A stretch of 64,000 nucleotides of DNA from Planotetraspora thailandica. GTDB taxonomy: Bacteria > Actinomycetota > Actinomycetes > Streptosporangiales > Streptosporangiaceae. The position numbers and the translations under genes are program-made. Position 1 is the first letter of the stretch. Every line of letters starts with the position of its first letter. Of this stretch, positions 54,181 through 62,918 are shown piece by piece. Under the pieces are notes generated by a model that was not told the origin of the DNA, did no database searches, and saw only the letters and a list, made by a program, of their open reading frames with translations. Location: positions 1 to 64,000 of the forward strand of contig NZ_BOOR01000055.1 in NCBI RefSeq assembly GCF_016863335.1, in the 5' to 3' direction.

Positions 54181-55488
54181 ATGGCATCGCACCACCCCCG
54201 GCCGATCTTCGAATCCCGCCTCGACCGGCGCACCCTTCTGAGGGGCCTCGGCGGCGGGGCCGCGGCCCTGGCCGCCGCGCCGCTGCTCGCGGCCTGCAGC
54301 GGCGGCCCGGCCCCGGCCGCCGCCGGCGCCAACGCCACGTCGCTCGGCTCCGGCCTGTCCGACCCGGTCCCGCGCAGCGCCGTTCAGGCGATGGTCGACG
54401 CCTTCAAGGCGAAGTCCGGGGCGACCGTCAAGATGAACGTGATGCCGCGCGCCCAGCTCGTCGACAACATCAGCTCGTACCTGCAGAGCAACCCCGAAGA
54501 CGTGATCACGTGGTACGCCGGCTACAAGATGCGCTACTACGCGGCCAAGGGCCTGCTCGCGCCCGTCGACGACGTGTGGGAGAAGATCGGCGGCAACTTC
54601 TCCGAGGGCATCACCAAGGCGTCGGAGGGCGAGGACGGCCACAAGTACTTCGTGCCGAACTACAACTACCCGTGGGGCTTCTACTACCGCAAGAGCCTGT
54701 GGGCCGAGCGCGGTTACGAGGTCCCCGCCACCTTCGACGCGTTCCTCTCGCTGTGCGTCCAGATGAAGAAGGACGGCCTGATCCCGATCGCGTTCGCCGA
54801 CAAGGACGGCTGGCCGGCGATGGGCACCTTCGACTACATCAACATGCGCACGAACGGCTACCAGTTCCACCTCGACCTGTGCGCGCACAAGGAGTCGTGG
54901 GACCAGCAGAAGGTCAAGGACGTCTTCGACAACTGGAAGGCGCTCCTGCCGTACCAGGACCCGGCCGCGCTCGGCGCCACCTGGCAGGAGGGCGCCAGGT
55001 CCATGACGGGCAAGAAGTCGGGCATGTACCTGATCGGGGCGTTCATCGCGCAGGACGTCACCGACAAGGAGATCCTCGCCGACCTCGACTTCTTCCCCTT
55101 CCCGGCGATCGCGGTCGAGGGCACCGACGCCATCGAGGCGCCCATCGACGGCTTCGTGCTGTCGAAGAGGGCCGCGTCCAACAAGACGGCCAAGGACATG
55201 GTGGCCTTCTTCGGCACCGGCGCGGGGCAGGACGCGTACGCGGCGAAGGACTCCTCGAACATGCAGACCGCGAAGGACGCGAACACCTCGTCGTTCAGCG
55301 AGCTCAACAAGAAGGGCGCGGAGGCGATTGCGGGCGCCAAGTTCATCAGCCAGTTCTTCGACCGCGACGCCCTGCCCGCCATGGCGAACAACGTGATGAT
55401 CCCCGCCCTGCAGGGCTTCATCAAGGACGGCACCATCGACACCCGCACCATCGAGGCGCAGGCCACGTCCCTGTACGCGGCCGAGTGA
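54181..55488 (+). CDS. sugar ABC transporter substrate-binding lipoprotein
   Basis: The 435-aa protein has a Tat-like start (DRRTLLRGLGGG) followed by a lipobox (PLLAAC, Cys about 40), then an extracellular solute-binding family 1 fold (about 60-430; FVPNYNYPWGFYYRKSLWAERGYEVP). It is probably an alpha-galactoside or related oligosaccharide receptor. It lies 47 bp after the GH36 gene, and the two permeases follow immediately. The ATPase (MsiK-type) is not in the cluster and is usually shared genome-wide in actinomycetes. Confidence 0.93.
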   Translation: MASHHPRPIFESRLDRRTLLRGLGGGAAALAAAPLLAACSGGPAPAAAGANATSLGSGLSDPVPRSAVQAMVDAFKAKSGATVKMNVMPRAQLVDNISSYLQSNPEDVITWYAGYKMRYYAAKGLLAPVDDVWEKIGGNFSEGITKASEGEDGHKYFVPNYNYPWGFYYRKSLWAERGYEVPATFDAFLSLCVQMKKDGLIPIAFADKDGWPAMGTFDYINMRTNGYQFHLDLCAHKESWDQQKVKDVFDNWKALLPYQDPAALGATWQEGARSMTGKKSGMYLIGAFIAQDVTDKEILADLDFFPFPAIAVEGTDAIEAPIDGFVLSKRAASNKTAKDMVAFFGTGAGQDAYAAKDSSNMQTAKDANTSSFSELNKKGAEAIAGAKFISQFFDRDALPAMANNVMIPALQGFIKDGTIDTRTIEAQATSLYAAE

Positions 55489-55492
55489 GCCG

Positions 55493-56458
55493 ATGAGCGC
55501 CATACCGCAGACGACCCTGCCTCCGGCAGCCGCCGCGCGTGACGGCGTGGCCGCGCACACCGCGCGGCCACGCCGGGTGCGGCGCCTGTCGGGGCGGGAC
55601 CGGCTCGTGCTCGGCCTGATGGTGGGCGTGCCGACGCTCATCCAGGCCGTGCTCGTGTGGATCCCCACGCTGCTGTCGATCGCGTTGTCGTTCACCCGGT
55701 GGAACGGCCTGGACCTGTCCGGCATCCGGTGGGCGGGCCTGAGCAACTACTCCTACGCGTTCAAGGAGTATCCGCCGTTCTGGCCGGCCGTCGCGCACAA
55801 CGTCATCTGGCTGGTGTTCCTCGCCCTGATCGCCACCCCGATCGGCCTGCTCCTCGCGGTGCTGCTCGACCAGAGGATCCGCGGCACCCGCATCTACCAG
55901 AGCGTCTTCTTCACGCCGGTGATGTTGTCGCTGGTCATGGTGGGGATCATCTGGCAGCTGGTCTACGCCCGCGACGAAGGACTGGTCAACAACCTGCTGG
56001 GCACCGCGGGCACGCCGGGCGCCGTCGACTGGTTCGGCGACTCCGACGTCAACCTGTGGGCCGCGCTGGTGGCGACGACCTGGCGGCACGCCGGCTACGT
56101 CATGGTGCTCTACCTCGCCGGCCTCAAGGGCGTCGACCCGAGCCTCCGGGAGGCTGCCGCGCTCGACGGCGCGAACGGCCGCCAGACCTTCTTCCAGGTC
56201 GTGTTCCCGGCGATGCGGCCCATCAACATCGTGATCGTGGTCATCACGATCATCGAGGCGCTGCGGGCCTTCGACATCGTGTACCTCATCAACAAGGGCA
56301 CCAACGGGCTCGAACTGCTCAGCGTCCTGGTGATCCAGAACCTGGTCGGCGTGGGCACGGTGATCGGCGTCGGGTCGGCCCTCGCGGTGATCCTGCTCGC
56401 CATCTCGGTGGGTCCCATCGTCTACTACCTGGTCCGCACGTTCCGGAGGACTGACTGA
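55493..56458 (+). CDS. sugar ABC transporter permease (MalF-like)
   Basis: The 321-aa permease has six helices and the EAA loop EAAALDGANGRQTFFQVVFPAMRP (about 220-243), which contacts the ATPase. It starts 4 bases after the binding-protein stop. Together with the next gene it forms the import channel for the cluster's oligosaccharide. Confidence 0.93.
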   Translation: MSAIPQTTLPPAAAARDGVAAHTARPRRVRRLSGRDRLVLGLMVGVPTLIQAVLVWIPTLLSIALSFTRWNGLDLSGIRWAGLSNYSYAFKEYPPFWPAVAHNVIWLVFLALIATPIGLLLAVLLDQRIRGTRIYQSVFFTPVMLSLVMVGIIWQLVYARDEGLVNNLLGTAGTPGAVDWFGDSDVNLWAALVATTWRHAGYVMVLYLAGLKGVDPSLREAAALDGANGRQTFFQVVFPAMRPINIVIVVITIIEALRAFDIVYLINKGTNGLELLSVLVIQNLVGVGTVIGVGSALAVILLAISVGPIVYYLVRTFRRTD

Positions 56459-57345
56459 TGACGGCGACGGCGACGGCCGCCCCCGCGAGAGGGGCGGGCA
56501 GGCCGCACTACGGCACCCACCTGTTCCTGATCGTCATGGCGGTGATGTGGCTGATCCCGCTGTTGTGGACCCTCTACGCGGCGCTGCGCCCGAAGGCGGT
56601 GACCGACAAGTACGGCTACTGGAGCCTGCACGGGCCGATCAACCTGGACAACTTCACCAACGCGTGGACCCAGGGCGGCATGGCGACCTACTTCGGCAAC
56701 ACCCTGACCATCACCGTGCCGTCGGTCCTGCTGACGCTTCTGCTCGCCTCGATGATGGCGTTCGCGGTGAGCCGCTTCACCTGGAAGTTCAATCTGACGC
56801 TGCTCGTGTTGTTCACCGCCGGCAACATGCTGCCACCCCAGGTGCTCGCGGCCCCGCTGTTCGAGATGTTCAAGCACACGCCCCTGCCGTACTCGATCAG
56901 CTCCTCCGGCACCCTGCTCGACACCTACTACGCCGTCATCGCCGTCGAGGTCGCCTTCCAGATGGGCTTTTGCACCTTCGTGCTGTCCAACTACATGAAA
57001 GCGCTGCCCGGCGGACTGACGGAGGCGGCGCAGGTCGACGGCGCGAGCGTCTGGCAGCAGTACAGCCGCATCATCATGCCCCTGACGCGTCCGGCTCTGG
57101 CCGCGCTCGGCACGCTGGAGGTGGTCTGGCTGTACAACGACTACTTCTGGCCGCTGCTGTTCATTCACAGCGGTGACCGGCTGCCCATCACCACGGGGAT
57201 CACGAACCTGCAGGGCCAGTTCCTGCTGGACTACAACATGATCGCGGCGGGTGCCACCATCACGGTCATCCCGACCCTTGTGGTCTATCTGGCGCTGCAA
57301 CGGCACTTCGTCGCGGGTCTCACCCTCGGTGCCAGCAAGGGGTGA
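56458..57345 (+). CDS. sugar ABC transporter permease (MalG-like)
   Basis: The 295-aa permease has six helices and the EAA loop EAAQVDGASVWQQYSRIIMPLTRP (about 188-211). Its ATG shares one base with the stop of the preceding permease. No ATPase gene follows, which fits use of a shared ATPase. Confidence 0.93.
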   Translation: MTATATAAPARGAGRPHYGTHLFLIVMAVMWLIPLLWTLYAALRPKAVTDKYGYWSLHGPINLDNFTNAWTQGGMATYFGNTLTITVPSVLLTLLLASMMAFAVSRFTWKFNLTLLVLFTAGNMLPPQVLAAPLFEMFKHTPLPYSISSSGTLLDTYYAVIAVEVAFQMGFCTFVLSNYMKALPGGLTEAAQVDGASVWQQYSRIIMPLTRPALAALGTLEVVWLYNDYFWPLLFIHSGDRLPITTGITNLQGQFLLDYNMIAAGATITVIPTLVVYLALQRHFVAGLTLGASKG

Positions 57346-57394
57346 GGCGGCCGGGCCGACAAATGCCGCGATTTTGTCGGTCGGAGGCGCGAGA

Positions 57395-57607
57395 ATGGCG
57401 TCCATTGTGATGACCACATCGACGCAAACTCGCGCTCGCCCGCTGCCGGTCGACCTTGTCGACGGGCCCGCCGGGCTGCTCTATCTCCTCCCGCGCGCCC
57501 CGCTCACCCTCGACGACTGCGAAGCGCTGTCCGAGGCCCTGGCCGTCCGGGCCGCCGCCCTGCGCGGCGCGGCGCTTCACGCCTCAACGGACAAGAAGGA
57601 ATTCTGA
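57395..57607 (+). CDS. hypothetical 70-aa protein
   Basis: The short product has a good GGAGG site 7 bases before its ATG and contains VDLVDGPAGLLYLLPRAPLTLDDCEALSEALAVRAAALRGAAL. I recognise no domain. It follows the permease gene by 49 bases and could be a late member of that operon or independent. Confidence 0.5.
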   Translation: MASIVMTTSTQTRARPLPVDLVDGPAGLLYLLPRAPLTLDDCEALSEALAVRAAALRGAALHASTDKKEF

Positions 57608-57659
57608 CGCCAAGGCGGAAGCGGCCGGCTCGACAGTGACACGGAGGCGACACGGGGGC

Positions 57660-57690
57660 GTGCCGGTGCCCCGCCCAGGGGCCCCGGCAC
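57660..57690. terminator. terminator between hypothetical and metalloprotease genes
   Basis: GTGCCGG-T-GCCCC pairs with GGGGC-C-CCGGCAC around a 5-base loop, between convergent genes. Confidence 0.6.
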
Positions 57691-57728
57691 ATGTCAGCCC
57701 GGCGTCAGATCCGGAGCCGGATTCGGAA

Positions 57729-58754
57729 TCAGATGAGGCCGCGCGACGCGAACACGGCACGGACCGCTCCTGCCGCCGCCGCTCCGCCGTGCCGCTGTGC
57801 GGCGGCGACGGTGGCCTCGGCCGCCGCCTTGAAGGTGATGTCCTTGGTGAAGTCGAACTGCGCGTCGATGATGATCGTGCTCGCCGCGCGGTCGCCCAGC
57901 ATGGCGCGGATCTCGTACAGCGCCGCGGACCAGATCTCACCGTCGGCGTGGACCTCGCCGACCATGTCCTCGGGGTAGTGCTTGGTGCCGTCCAGGCGGC
58001 GCAGGCAGTGGGGTGCGGTGGAGGTGTAGGAGACGGAGTCCCAGTCGGCGACGCACGCCTCGGGCGTTCTTGTTGGCGTGCCCGTCTTCCAGCTGGTCAC
58101 GGCGACGGCGAGGTAGTCGCCGAAGGCCTCGCCGATCGAGCCTGACTCCAGGGTGGTTCCGAAGCCGGTGACCTGGCCGTCCTGGACCGAGTGGCCGTAC
58201 TCGTGGACGATCACCTCGCCGTCCTCCCCGTCGTCCACGCCGCCCTTGCCCAGCGTGATGTTCGCCTTGTCCTCCCTGAAGAAGGAGTTGTCGCCGCCGT
58301 ACTGGTTGATCCGCAGCTCGATCTGGCGCTGGTTGACCGGGCGCAGCCGGGAGCCGAAGCCCAGCGACTGGATGTACTGCTGCGCCGTGGTGACCCAGTA
58401 GTAGCCCATCACCTGCTCGAACTGGTCGCTGTCGCGGTGCCATGCGGGGAAGGACCCGTTCACGGCATGGGCGGCCTTTCCGGTCTCGCTCTTGACCGTG
58501 ACGTATCGGCCGGTGAGGGTTCCGGAGCCGTCCAGGTCGGTGAGCGTGACCGTGCGGTACGCGGAGGCGAAGGCGGCGCCGTCGCGGTCCTTGTCGTCGG
58601 ATAAGGATTCGTCACCGGTGCTCTGCACCGGGTTGGGAGAGAAGACGACGGCGGTGGGGTCGCCGGCGGCCCGGGCCGTGCCCGGCGTGAGGAGAACGGT
58701 CACAGAGGCCAGCGCCAGGAAGGCGGCGGACATACGGCGTCGGGGGGTGTTCAC
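57729..58754 (-). CDS. secreted M36/M4-like zinc metallopeptidase
   Basis: The 341-aa protein has a Sec signal (about 1-29, ending ARAAG). The gluzincin zinc site is HEYGH (about 180-184), with the third ligand in ESGSIGEAFGDYLAVA, typical of fungalysin (M36) and thermolysin-like enzymes. It is much shorter than most M36 proteins: there is only a brief N-terminal region and no large propeptide or PA domain. It may be a minimal exported protease or a truncated one. Confidence 0.8.
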   Translation of the reverse strand: MNTPRRRMSAAFLALASVTVLLTPGTARAAGDPTAVVFSPNPVQSTGDESLSDDKDRDGAAFASAYRTVTLTDLDGSGTLTGRYVTVKSETGKAAHAVNGSFPAWHRDSDQFEQVMGYYWVTTAQQYIQSLGFGSRLRPVNQRQIELRINQYGGDNSFFREDKANITLGKGGVDDGEDGEVIVHEYGHSVQDGQVTGFGTTLESGSIGEAFGDYLAVAVTSWKTGTPTRTPEACVADWDSVSYTSTAPHCLRRLDGTKHYPEDMVGEVHADGEIWSAALYEIRAMLGDRAASTIIIDAQFDFTKDITFKAAAEATVAAAQRHGGAAAAGAVRAVFASRGLI

Positions 58755-58938
58755 CGCAGAATCCTCCTTGAAGGGGAAACAATCATGGTGAATCTACGGC
58801 GGCGCCCAACGTCCTGTCACTGCCGGCGGGGGAGGAACCCGGCCGCCCCCGCGAGCTCGTGCGAACGGGCGCCGGCCCGCCCCGGGCGGCGGGGACGGGC
58901 CGGCGGACGGGTCTGCTCCTACGGGGCGGCGCGGTTCC

Positions 58939-59201
58939 GATGGTGGCGGTGTAGACGCCGGACTGGGCGTCCAGCAGCAGGTCGCCTGCGCCAAGTGCGG
59001 CAACGAGGGTGCGTACACCTCCTACGTCCGCCCGATGGAACGCACCCCAGAGGCGGTCGCGGGGAATGCCTCCAGCGGTGCTGTACACGGTGCGGGCACG
59101 TGTGGTGGGAGGCCACGATCGAGCAGAAACCGCCAAGGCTCGCCTCGTCCCCGCCGCAGCTGGTGCACCGGGCCTGGAGTAGGGGAGAGTCCGTGCGGTG
59201 A
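58939..59201 (+). pseudogene. split TFIIS-type zinc-ribbon gene remnant
   Basis: The first half of a TFIIS-like ribbon (CAKCGNEGAYTSYVRP) is encoded from 58987 in one frame. The second half (CTRCGHVWWEATIEQK) is encoded from 59082 in a different frame, which ends at 59201. Together they match the C-x2-C...C-x2-C layout common in phage and archaeal transcription factors. A frameshift between about 59000 and 59080 separates them, and no start codon is evident. The rest of 58755-59395 shows no gene. Confidence 0.4.
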
Positions 59202-59395
59202 CGTGTCGCCCGGGCGGTTGTCGACGGGCCAGCCCCTGGCGGTGACGTGCCCGGGCCGCCGCCATACGGCTGAGCTGGAAGCCGGCGGCCGCGCGCCAAG
59301 GCTGCAGGTCGGCTTCGCCCGCACCGCGGTTGAGCAGGCGCAACCTCACTGACCAACAGGTCGCCCCTAACCTCCGCCGAATTCGAGGAAAGCTG

Positions 59396-60016
59396 ATGGC
59401 CCCCACGCCGCTACCCACCGCCACGGTCACCACGACGGCCACGGTCACCGTCACCAGCACGCCGAGGCCCGCGCCAGCCGATAGCCCCTCGTTGCTCGAC
59501 CAACTACAGGGCTGGGGCACTCTGGCCGCGATCTTCGTCACGCTCGGCACCGTGTGGTGGACCAACCGCAAATCGGCCAAGGACCAGGCCGCGCAGTTCG
59601 CAGAGCTTCGTGCTCGTGAGCGACGCGAAGTCCTTGTTGAGCAACTCCAGCGGGTCGCCGAAAGTTACGCCGAGCGTGTGGGCCAGCCCGATGAGATACC
59701 GCCCCGATTCGGCGGGCTCATACCGGCAGAAGCACCCGTAAGCGCGCAGCGGGCGGACGCGCGCACGCGGACGAGGATCGCCCAGGCCAAGCTCCAGGCG
59801 CACGTTGCGGCGCTTCCGTGCACGTACGGTTCGCTTCTTAAGATGATCGAGTTCTCTTCGGTTCCGCAACTACTCACCGAGACTGCGGAGGCCGAAGCGA
59901 AACGGCGTCTCGCGATCCTGGGTGCGGAGGCCGAGAAGGTCGAGCCGCACATGATCTACGCCGAGCTGGCCGAGAACATCGCCGAGGCGATCGGAGAAGG
60001 CGAGGCCAAGCCGTGA
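59396..60016 (+). CDS. single-helix membrane protein, unknown function
   Basis: The 206-aa protein has a Thr/Val-rich N-terminus, one membrane helix (about 42-62; GWGTLAAIFVTLGTVWW), a charged coiled-coil-like segment (about 63-100; AAQFAELRARERREVLVEQLQRVAE) and a helical C-terminal part. The start at 59396 has GAGGAAA upstream. I recognise no family. It lies in a stretch with phage-like fragments and may be mobile-element cargo. Confidence 0.65.
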   Translation: MAPTPLPTATVTTTATVTVTSTPRPAPADSPSLLDQLQGWGTLAAIFVTLGTVWWTNRKSAKDQAAQFAELRARERREVLVEQLQRVAESYAERVGQPDEIPPRFGGLIPAEAPVSAQRADARTRTRIAQAKLQAHVAALPCTYGSLLKMIEFSSVPQLLTETAEAEAKRRLAILGAEAEKVEPHMIYAELAENIAEAIGEGEAKP

Positions 60017-60107
60017 GGTATGAAGGTCCACCCCACCGTGAGCGGTGCCAGCGCGAGCTTCTCGGCGGCTGTGTGCGGCCGCCTGAACCAGCCAGGAAAA
60101 CGAATCA

Positions 60108-60135
60108 GGGCTCGCACCCATGAAAGTGCGAGCCC
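60108..60135 (-). terminator. terminator of the cold-shock gene
   Basis: GGGCTCGCAC (60108-60117) and GTGCGAGCCC (60126-60135) form a perfect 10-bp stem, 14 bases past the cold-shock gene stop. Confidence 0.7.
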
Positions 60136-60149
60136 CGGTTCGTGGTTGG

Positions 60150-60356
60150 TCAGGCGGGAACGATGTTCTCAGCCTGCGGGCCCTTCTGGCCCTGGGTGAT
60201 GTCGAAGGCCACCTTCTGGCCCTCGCGCAGCTCGCGGTAGCCGCCCTGAGAGATGATGTTGGAGTAGTGGGCGAAGACGTCGGCGCCGCCGCCGTCCTGT
60301 TCGATGAAGCCGAAGCCCTTTTCCGCGTTGAACCACTTCACGGTGCCAGTAGCCAT
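60150..60356 (-). CDS. cold-shock protein (CspA family)
   Basis: The 68-aa protein is a full CSD beta-barrel with RNP1 KGFGFI (about 13-18) and RNP2 VFAHYS (about 27-32). It binds single-stranded RNA or DNA and melts RNA structure. It has a long, structured leader (about 130-170 bases) holding a terminator-like hairpin. It may be a chromosomal paralogue or cargo of the phage-like segment around it. Confidence 0.93.
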   Translation of the reverse strand: MATGTVKWFNAEKGFGFIEQDGGGADVFAHYSNIISQGGYRELREGQKVAFDITQGQKGPQAENIVPA

Positions 60357-60454
60357 GTCGAATCTCCTCTTGATAGGGGCAGAGCCGGAATCCGCACTAC
60401 ACGGATCCCGCGTCGCCGCGATAGGCCCACCCGGAGTCGACCGGCAAACAAAAA

Positions 60455-60498
60455 TGCACCTGAGGCTGCATACCGTCAGGTGCACATAAGTTCTTATG
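60455..60498 (-). promoter_or_regulatory. attenuator-like hairpins in the cold-shock leader
   Basis: In transcript order on the minus strand, a small hairpin CATAAG-AA-CTTATG (60498-60485) is followed by TGCACCTGA/TCAGGTGCA (60484-60455). A run rich in T (60454-60444) comes after it. This is a textbook intrinsic terminator about 100 bases before the cold-shock start codon. Confidence 0.65.
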
Positions 60499-60630
60499 GG
60501 TACTACAACTGCAACTTTGCCCAAACGTAGCACACGAGCTGGAGGAAAGGTTCGAGCCCTGTGGCTGCACAGGCAGAGAGATCATCGACAACCCCATCAG
60601 GAGCATGACCCGTGCGCGCAGTTGAGCCCA

Positions 60631-60726
60631 ATGTCTGTGGCCTACGAGACGCTCCTGTCGCCCACCGCCACGCTGTCGGCCAGCGGCGACTCGGTCACGG
60701 TCACCTCCACCGTCACCATCTCCTGA
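60631..60726 (+). CDS. possible phage-derived 31-aa peptide
   Basis: The frame begins MSVAYETLLSPTATLSASGD and ends SVTVTSTVTIS just before a strong GGAGGTGA site for the next ORF. The Thr/Val/Ser-rich beta-type composition resembles small phage virion-module ORFs. There is no clear ribosome binding site of its own, so it could be the tail of a degraded gene. Confidence 0.3.
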   Translation: MSVAYETLLSPTATLSASGDSVTVTSTVTIS

Positions 60727-60751
60727 CCTGCCCCGGGGCGGGAGGTGACCG

Positions 60752-61036
60752 GTGGCCACACGCCAGAACACCAGCCTCAACCCAGCCCTCAAGAACAACA
60801 ACGCCGGCTGGGGTGGCGCCGCGGCCCCGACCCGGATCACCGGTGTCTCAGGGTTCCCCAGGGCGACCGCCGCGCATTACGTGTCCGGCACGTTCATGCA
60901 GACCGAGGTCGGGCTCGTGGTCGCCGGCCAGGTCTTCACCTGTTCGGTCCACGCCCGGGCGAATGTCTTCAACGTCAACAGCGGCACCCTGTACATCGAC
61001 TGGTTGACGTCGACCGGCACCCACATCAGCTACACC
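60752..61036 (+). pseudogene. phage tail/carbohydrate-binding-like gene, 3' truncated
   Basis: A GTG with GGAGGTGA upstream opens a frame (TRQNTSLNPALKNNNAGWGG ... TLYIDWLTSTGTHISYTS) that resembles the beta-sandwich carbohydrate-binding modules of actinophage tail or minor structural proteins. After about residue 95 the sequence becomes the antisense of a subtilase gene, so the 3' part is lost. The frame then runs on meaninglessly to 61279. Confidence 0.55.
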
Positions 61037-61983
61037 TCGACGGTGTTGATGCCGGGGCCGCCCCACGAGTTGTTCACGATGTCGAGGGCGAGATCCGGGC
61101 GGGGGTTCTGGCCGTTCAGGTCGGTGGGGGCGAGCATTCACTGGCCGGCGGCGAGCAGGGAGGCGTCGGAGCAGCTGTTGCTCTCGCAGCCCTTGGCGGC
61201 GATCCACCTGGCACCGGGGGCGACGCCGATGCCGTCGGCGCCGACCATCGTGCCCATGGTGTGGGTGCCGTGGCCGTAGTTGTCGCAGGGCGCGTCGCTC
61301 GGGCACACTCCCGCCGGGTCGAACCAGTTGTAGTTGTGGTCGACGGTGCCGTCGGCGTTCTTGCCGCGGTACTGGGCGGCCAGGGCCGGGTGGTCGAACT
61401 GCACGCCCGTGTCGACGTTGGCGACGACGATGCCCTCACCGCGGTCGCCGAGCTCGTCCCAGACGCGCGGGGCGTTGATGCGGTCGATGTTCCACTCGAC
61501 GGCGTCGACCTTCTGGACGGCCTTGCCTGGCAGAGGGTCGGGCAGCTTGACGACCTGGTCGGCCTCGATCTGCTTGACCTCGGGCAGTTTCGCGATCTCC
61601 GCTGCCAGTTTGGCATCGCCGGTCACCTTGACGGCGTTGACGATCCAGAACGAGGAGAAGTCGGCGTGCTGGGCCGTCAGGAGCTTACGCAGGTTGGCCT
61701 GCGACGACGTGGCCTTCTCCGTCTTGGCCTGATAGACCTGCTCGGCCTTCTCTGTCTTGGTCTTCGCGGTACGGGCCGCCGTGAGGTCGGCGGCATCCTT
61801 CAAGCGCACCCAGAAGGTGGCCTTGTCGTCTTTGGCCAGTTCCGCCTGGATGACTTTGTCGATCTTGCTGGGCTCGGGGGAGGGCTGGGCCGCGCCGTAC
61901 GCGGCGGCTTGGGGGAGGAGGAGTGCGAGGGCGGCGACGGTCCCTGTCAGGGCTGTTCGCCAGTGATGGGAGGTGCTGGACAC
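61037..61983 (-). pseudogene. truncated subtilisin-like (S8) protease
   Basis: A secreted S8 protease starts at the GTG at 61983 (GGAG upstream; signal about 1-31) with an I9 propeptide (about 40-120) and the first part of the catalytic domain. The Asp (VVANVDTG) and His (NYGHGTHTMG) are present. At 61138-61140 a TGA replaces the expected Trp codon in GQWMLAP. The following residues (MLAPTDLNGQNPRPD, then IVNNSWGGPG) still match S8 proteases, but then the gene is cut by the phage-like sequence. The catalytic Ser region (GTSMA) is missing, so it is inactive. Confidence 0.75.
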
Positions 61984-62274
61984 ACGGTCTCCTTCACGCG
62001 GGCGGGGGTCTCCTGCCGGAAAGCGAAGTGGGCCTTTATGTGATCTTTACAACCCACGTGAAGGATCCTGAATCGATCTTGTTAACTCATCAAGAGTCCG
62101 ACTGGACGGTGTCAGAAGATTTAACAATCGAGTCGGTGAGGCCGGTGGCGGGTAGCCGCCAGACATGAGCGCGATGACGTGCGACTTCATTCGGACGACA
62201 GAGTTCCCGCGCGGTATTCCGGTCGACGCGTGGCGGTTTTACGCCAAGTGTCAGATCCGCCAGTCGTCCGGTGC
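61984..62274. other. intergenic region, relatively A/T-rich
   Basis: These bases carry the promoter side of the broken protease and the 3' side of the phosphatase gene. Part of it (62040-62130) is unusually A/T-rich for this genome. Open frames here (for example from 62165) lack support. Confidence 0.35.
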
Positions 62275-62874
62275 CTATGGGCGGCCGGATTCGTGGCGGT
62301 GCCGTCCCAGCAGAAACGACGACGCGAGCACCGCCGCCACCGCGAAGCAGGCGCCGCCCACCACGTCGGTGGGGTAGTGGAAGCCGCTGCCGACGAGCGC
62401 CGCACCTGCGATGAGCGTCACGATGACGGCCGCGGTCGCGGCGACGACCCGGGCCGTGCCCCGTCTCGCCAGGACGACGAGAACCGTGAGCGCCGAGACG
62501 AGACTGACGGTGTGGCCGCTCGGGTAGGCGAGATAGTCGCCGAGCGGCCGGTCGAACAGCGGCTTCAGCACCCAGGTGTTGAGGGCCACCGGCACGACCG
62601 ACCCGACGAGACAGAAGATCACGGCGTCCCATCGGCGGCGGAGCGCGCAGGCCACGGTCATCAGCGCGATCAGGGGGACCAGCACGTACGGCTCCGTCGG
62701 CAGGAGCGCCACGCGCAGCAGGGCTCCGTCGTCGCCGATTGATCCGGTGATCCCCCGCAGGAGGCCCGCGTCGAGCGCGTCAGGCCGCCGTTCCCCCGCC
62801 ACCCACAGTCCCAGCCCCAGCGTGACCGCCGCGCCCGCGGTGGCACCGGCGGCGCGTGCCCTCACACCCGTCAC
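62275..62874 (-). CDS. PAP2-family membrane phosphatase
   Basis: The 199-aa protein has about five to six helices and the phosphatase motifs KPLFDRP (about 105-111), PSGHT (about 119-123) and GFHYPTDVVGG (about 164-174). It should dephosphorylate a lipid phosphate such as undecaprenyl-PP or phosphatidate. The start is a GTG at 62874 with AAGG upstream; the longer frame overlaps the next gene. It lies 44 bp downstream of the dehydrogenase gene on the same strand. Confidence 0.87.
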   Translation of the reverse strand: MTGVRARAAGATAGAAVTLGLGLWVAGERRPDALDAGLLRGITGSIGDDGALLRVALLPTEPYVLVPLIALMTVACALRRRWDAVIFCLVGSVVPVALNTWVLKPLFDRPLGDYLAYPSGHTVSLVSALTVLVVLARRGTARVVAATAAVIVTLIAGAALVGSGFHYPTDVVGGACFAVAAVLASSFLLGRHRHESGRP

Positions 62875-62918
62875 GCCGGAGAACCTTAGCCCGGTGGCAC
62901 CCGAGGAGGTTGGGCGGG

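Noticed and set aside
60745-62043. 432-aa plus-strand frame over the protease remnant
   Set aside because: It is the antisense of the S8 gene, whose Asp and His motifs are clearly coded on the minus strand.
62165-62377. 70-aa plus-strand ORF
   Set aside because: It overlaps the phosphatase gene antisense, lacks a ribosome binding site and has no recognisable motif.
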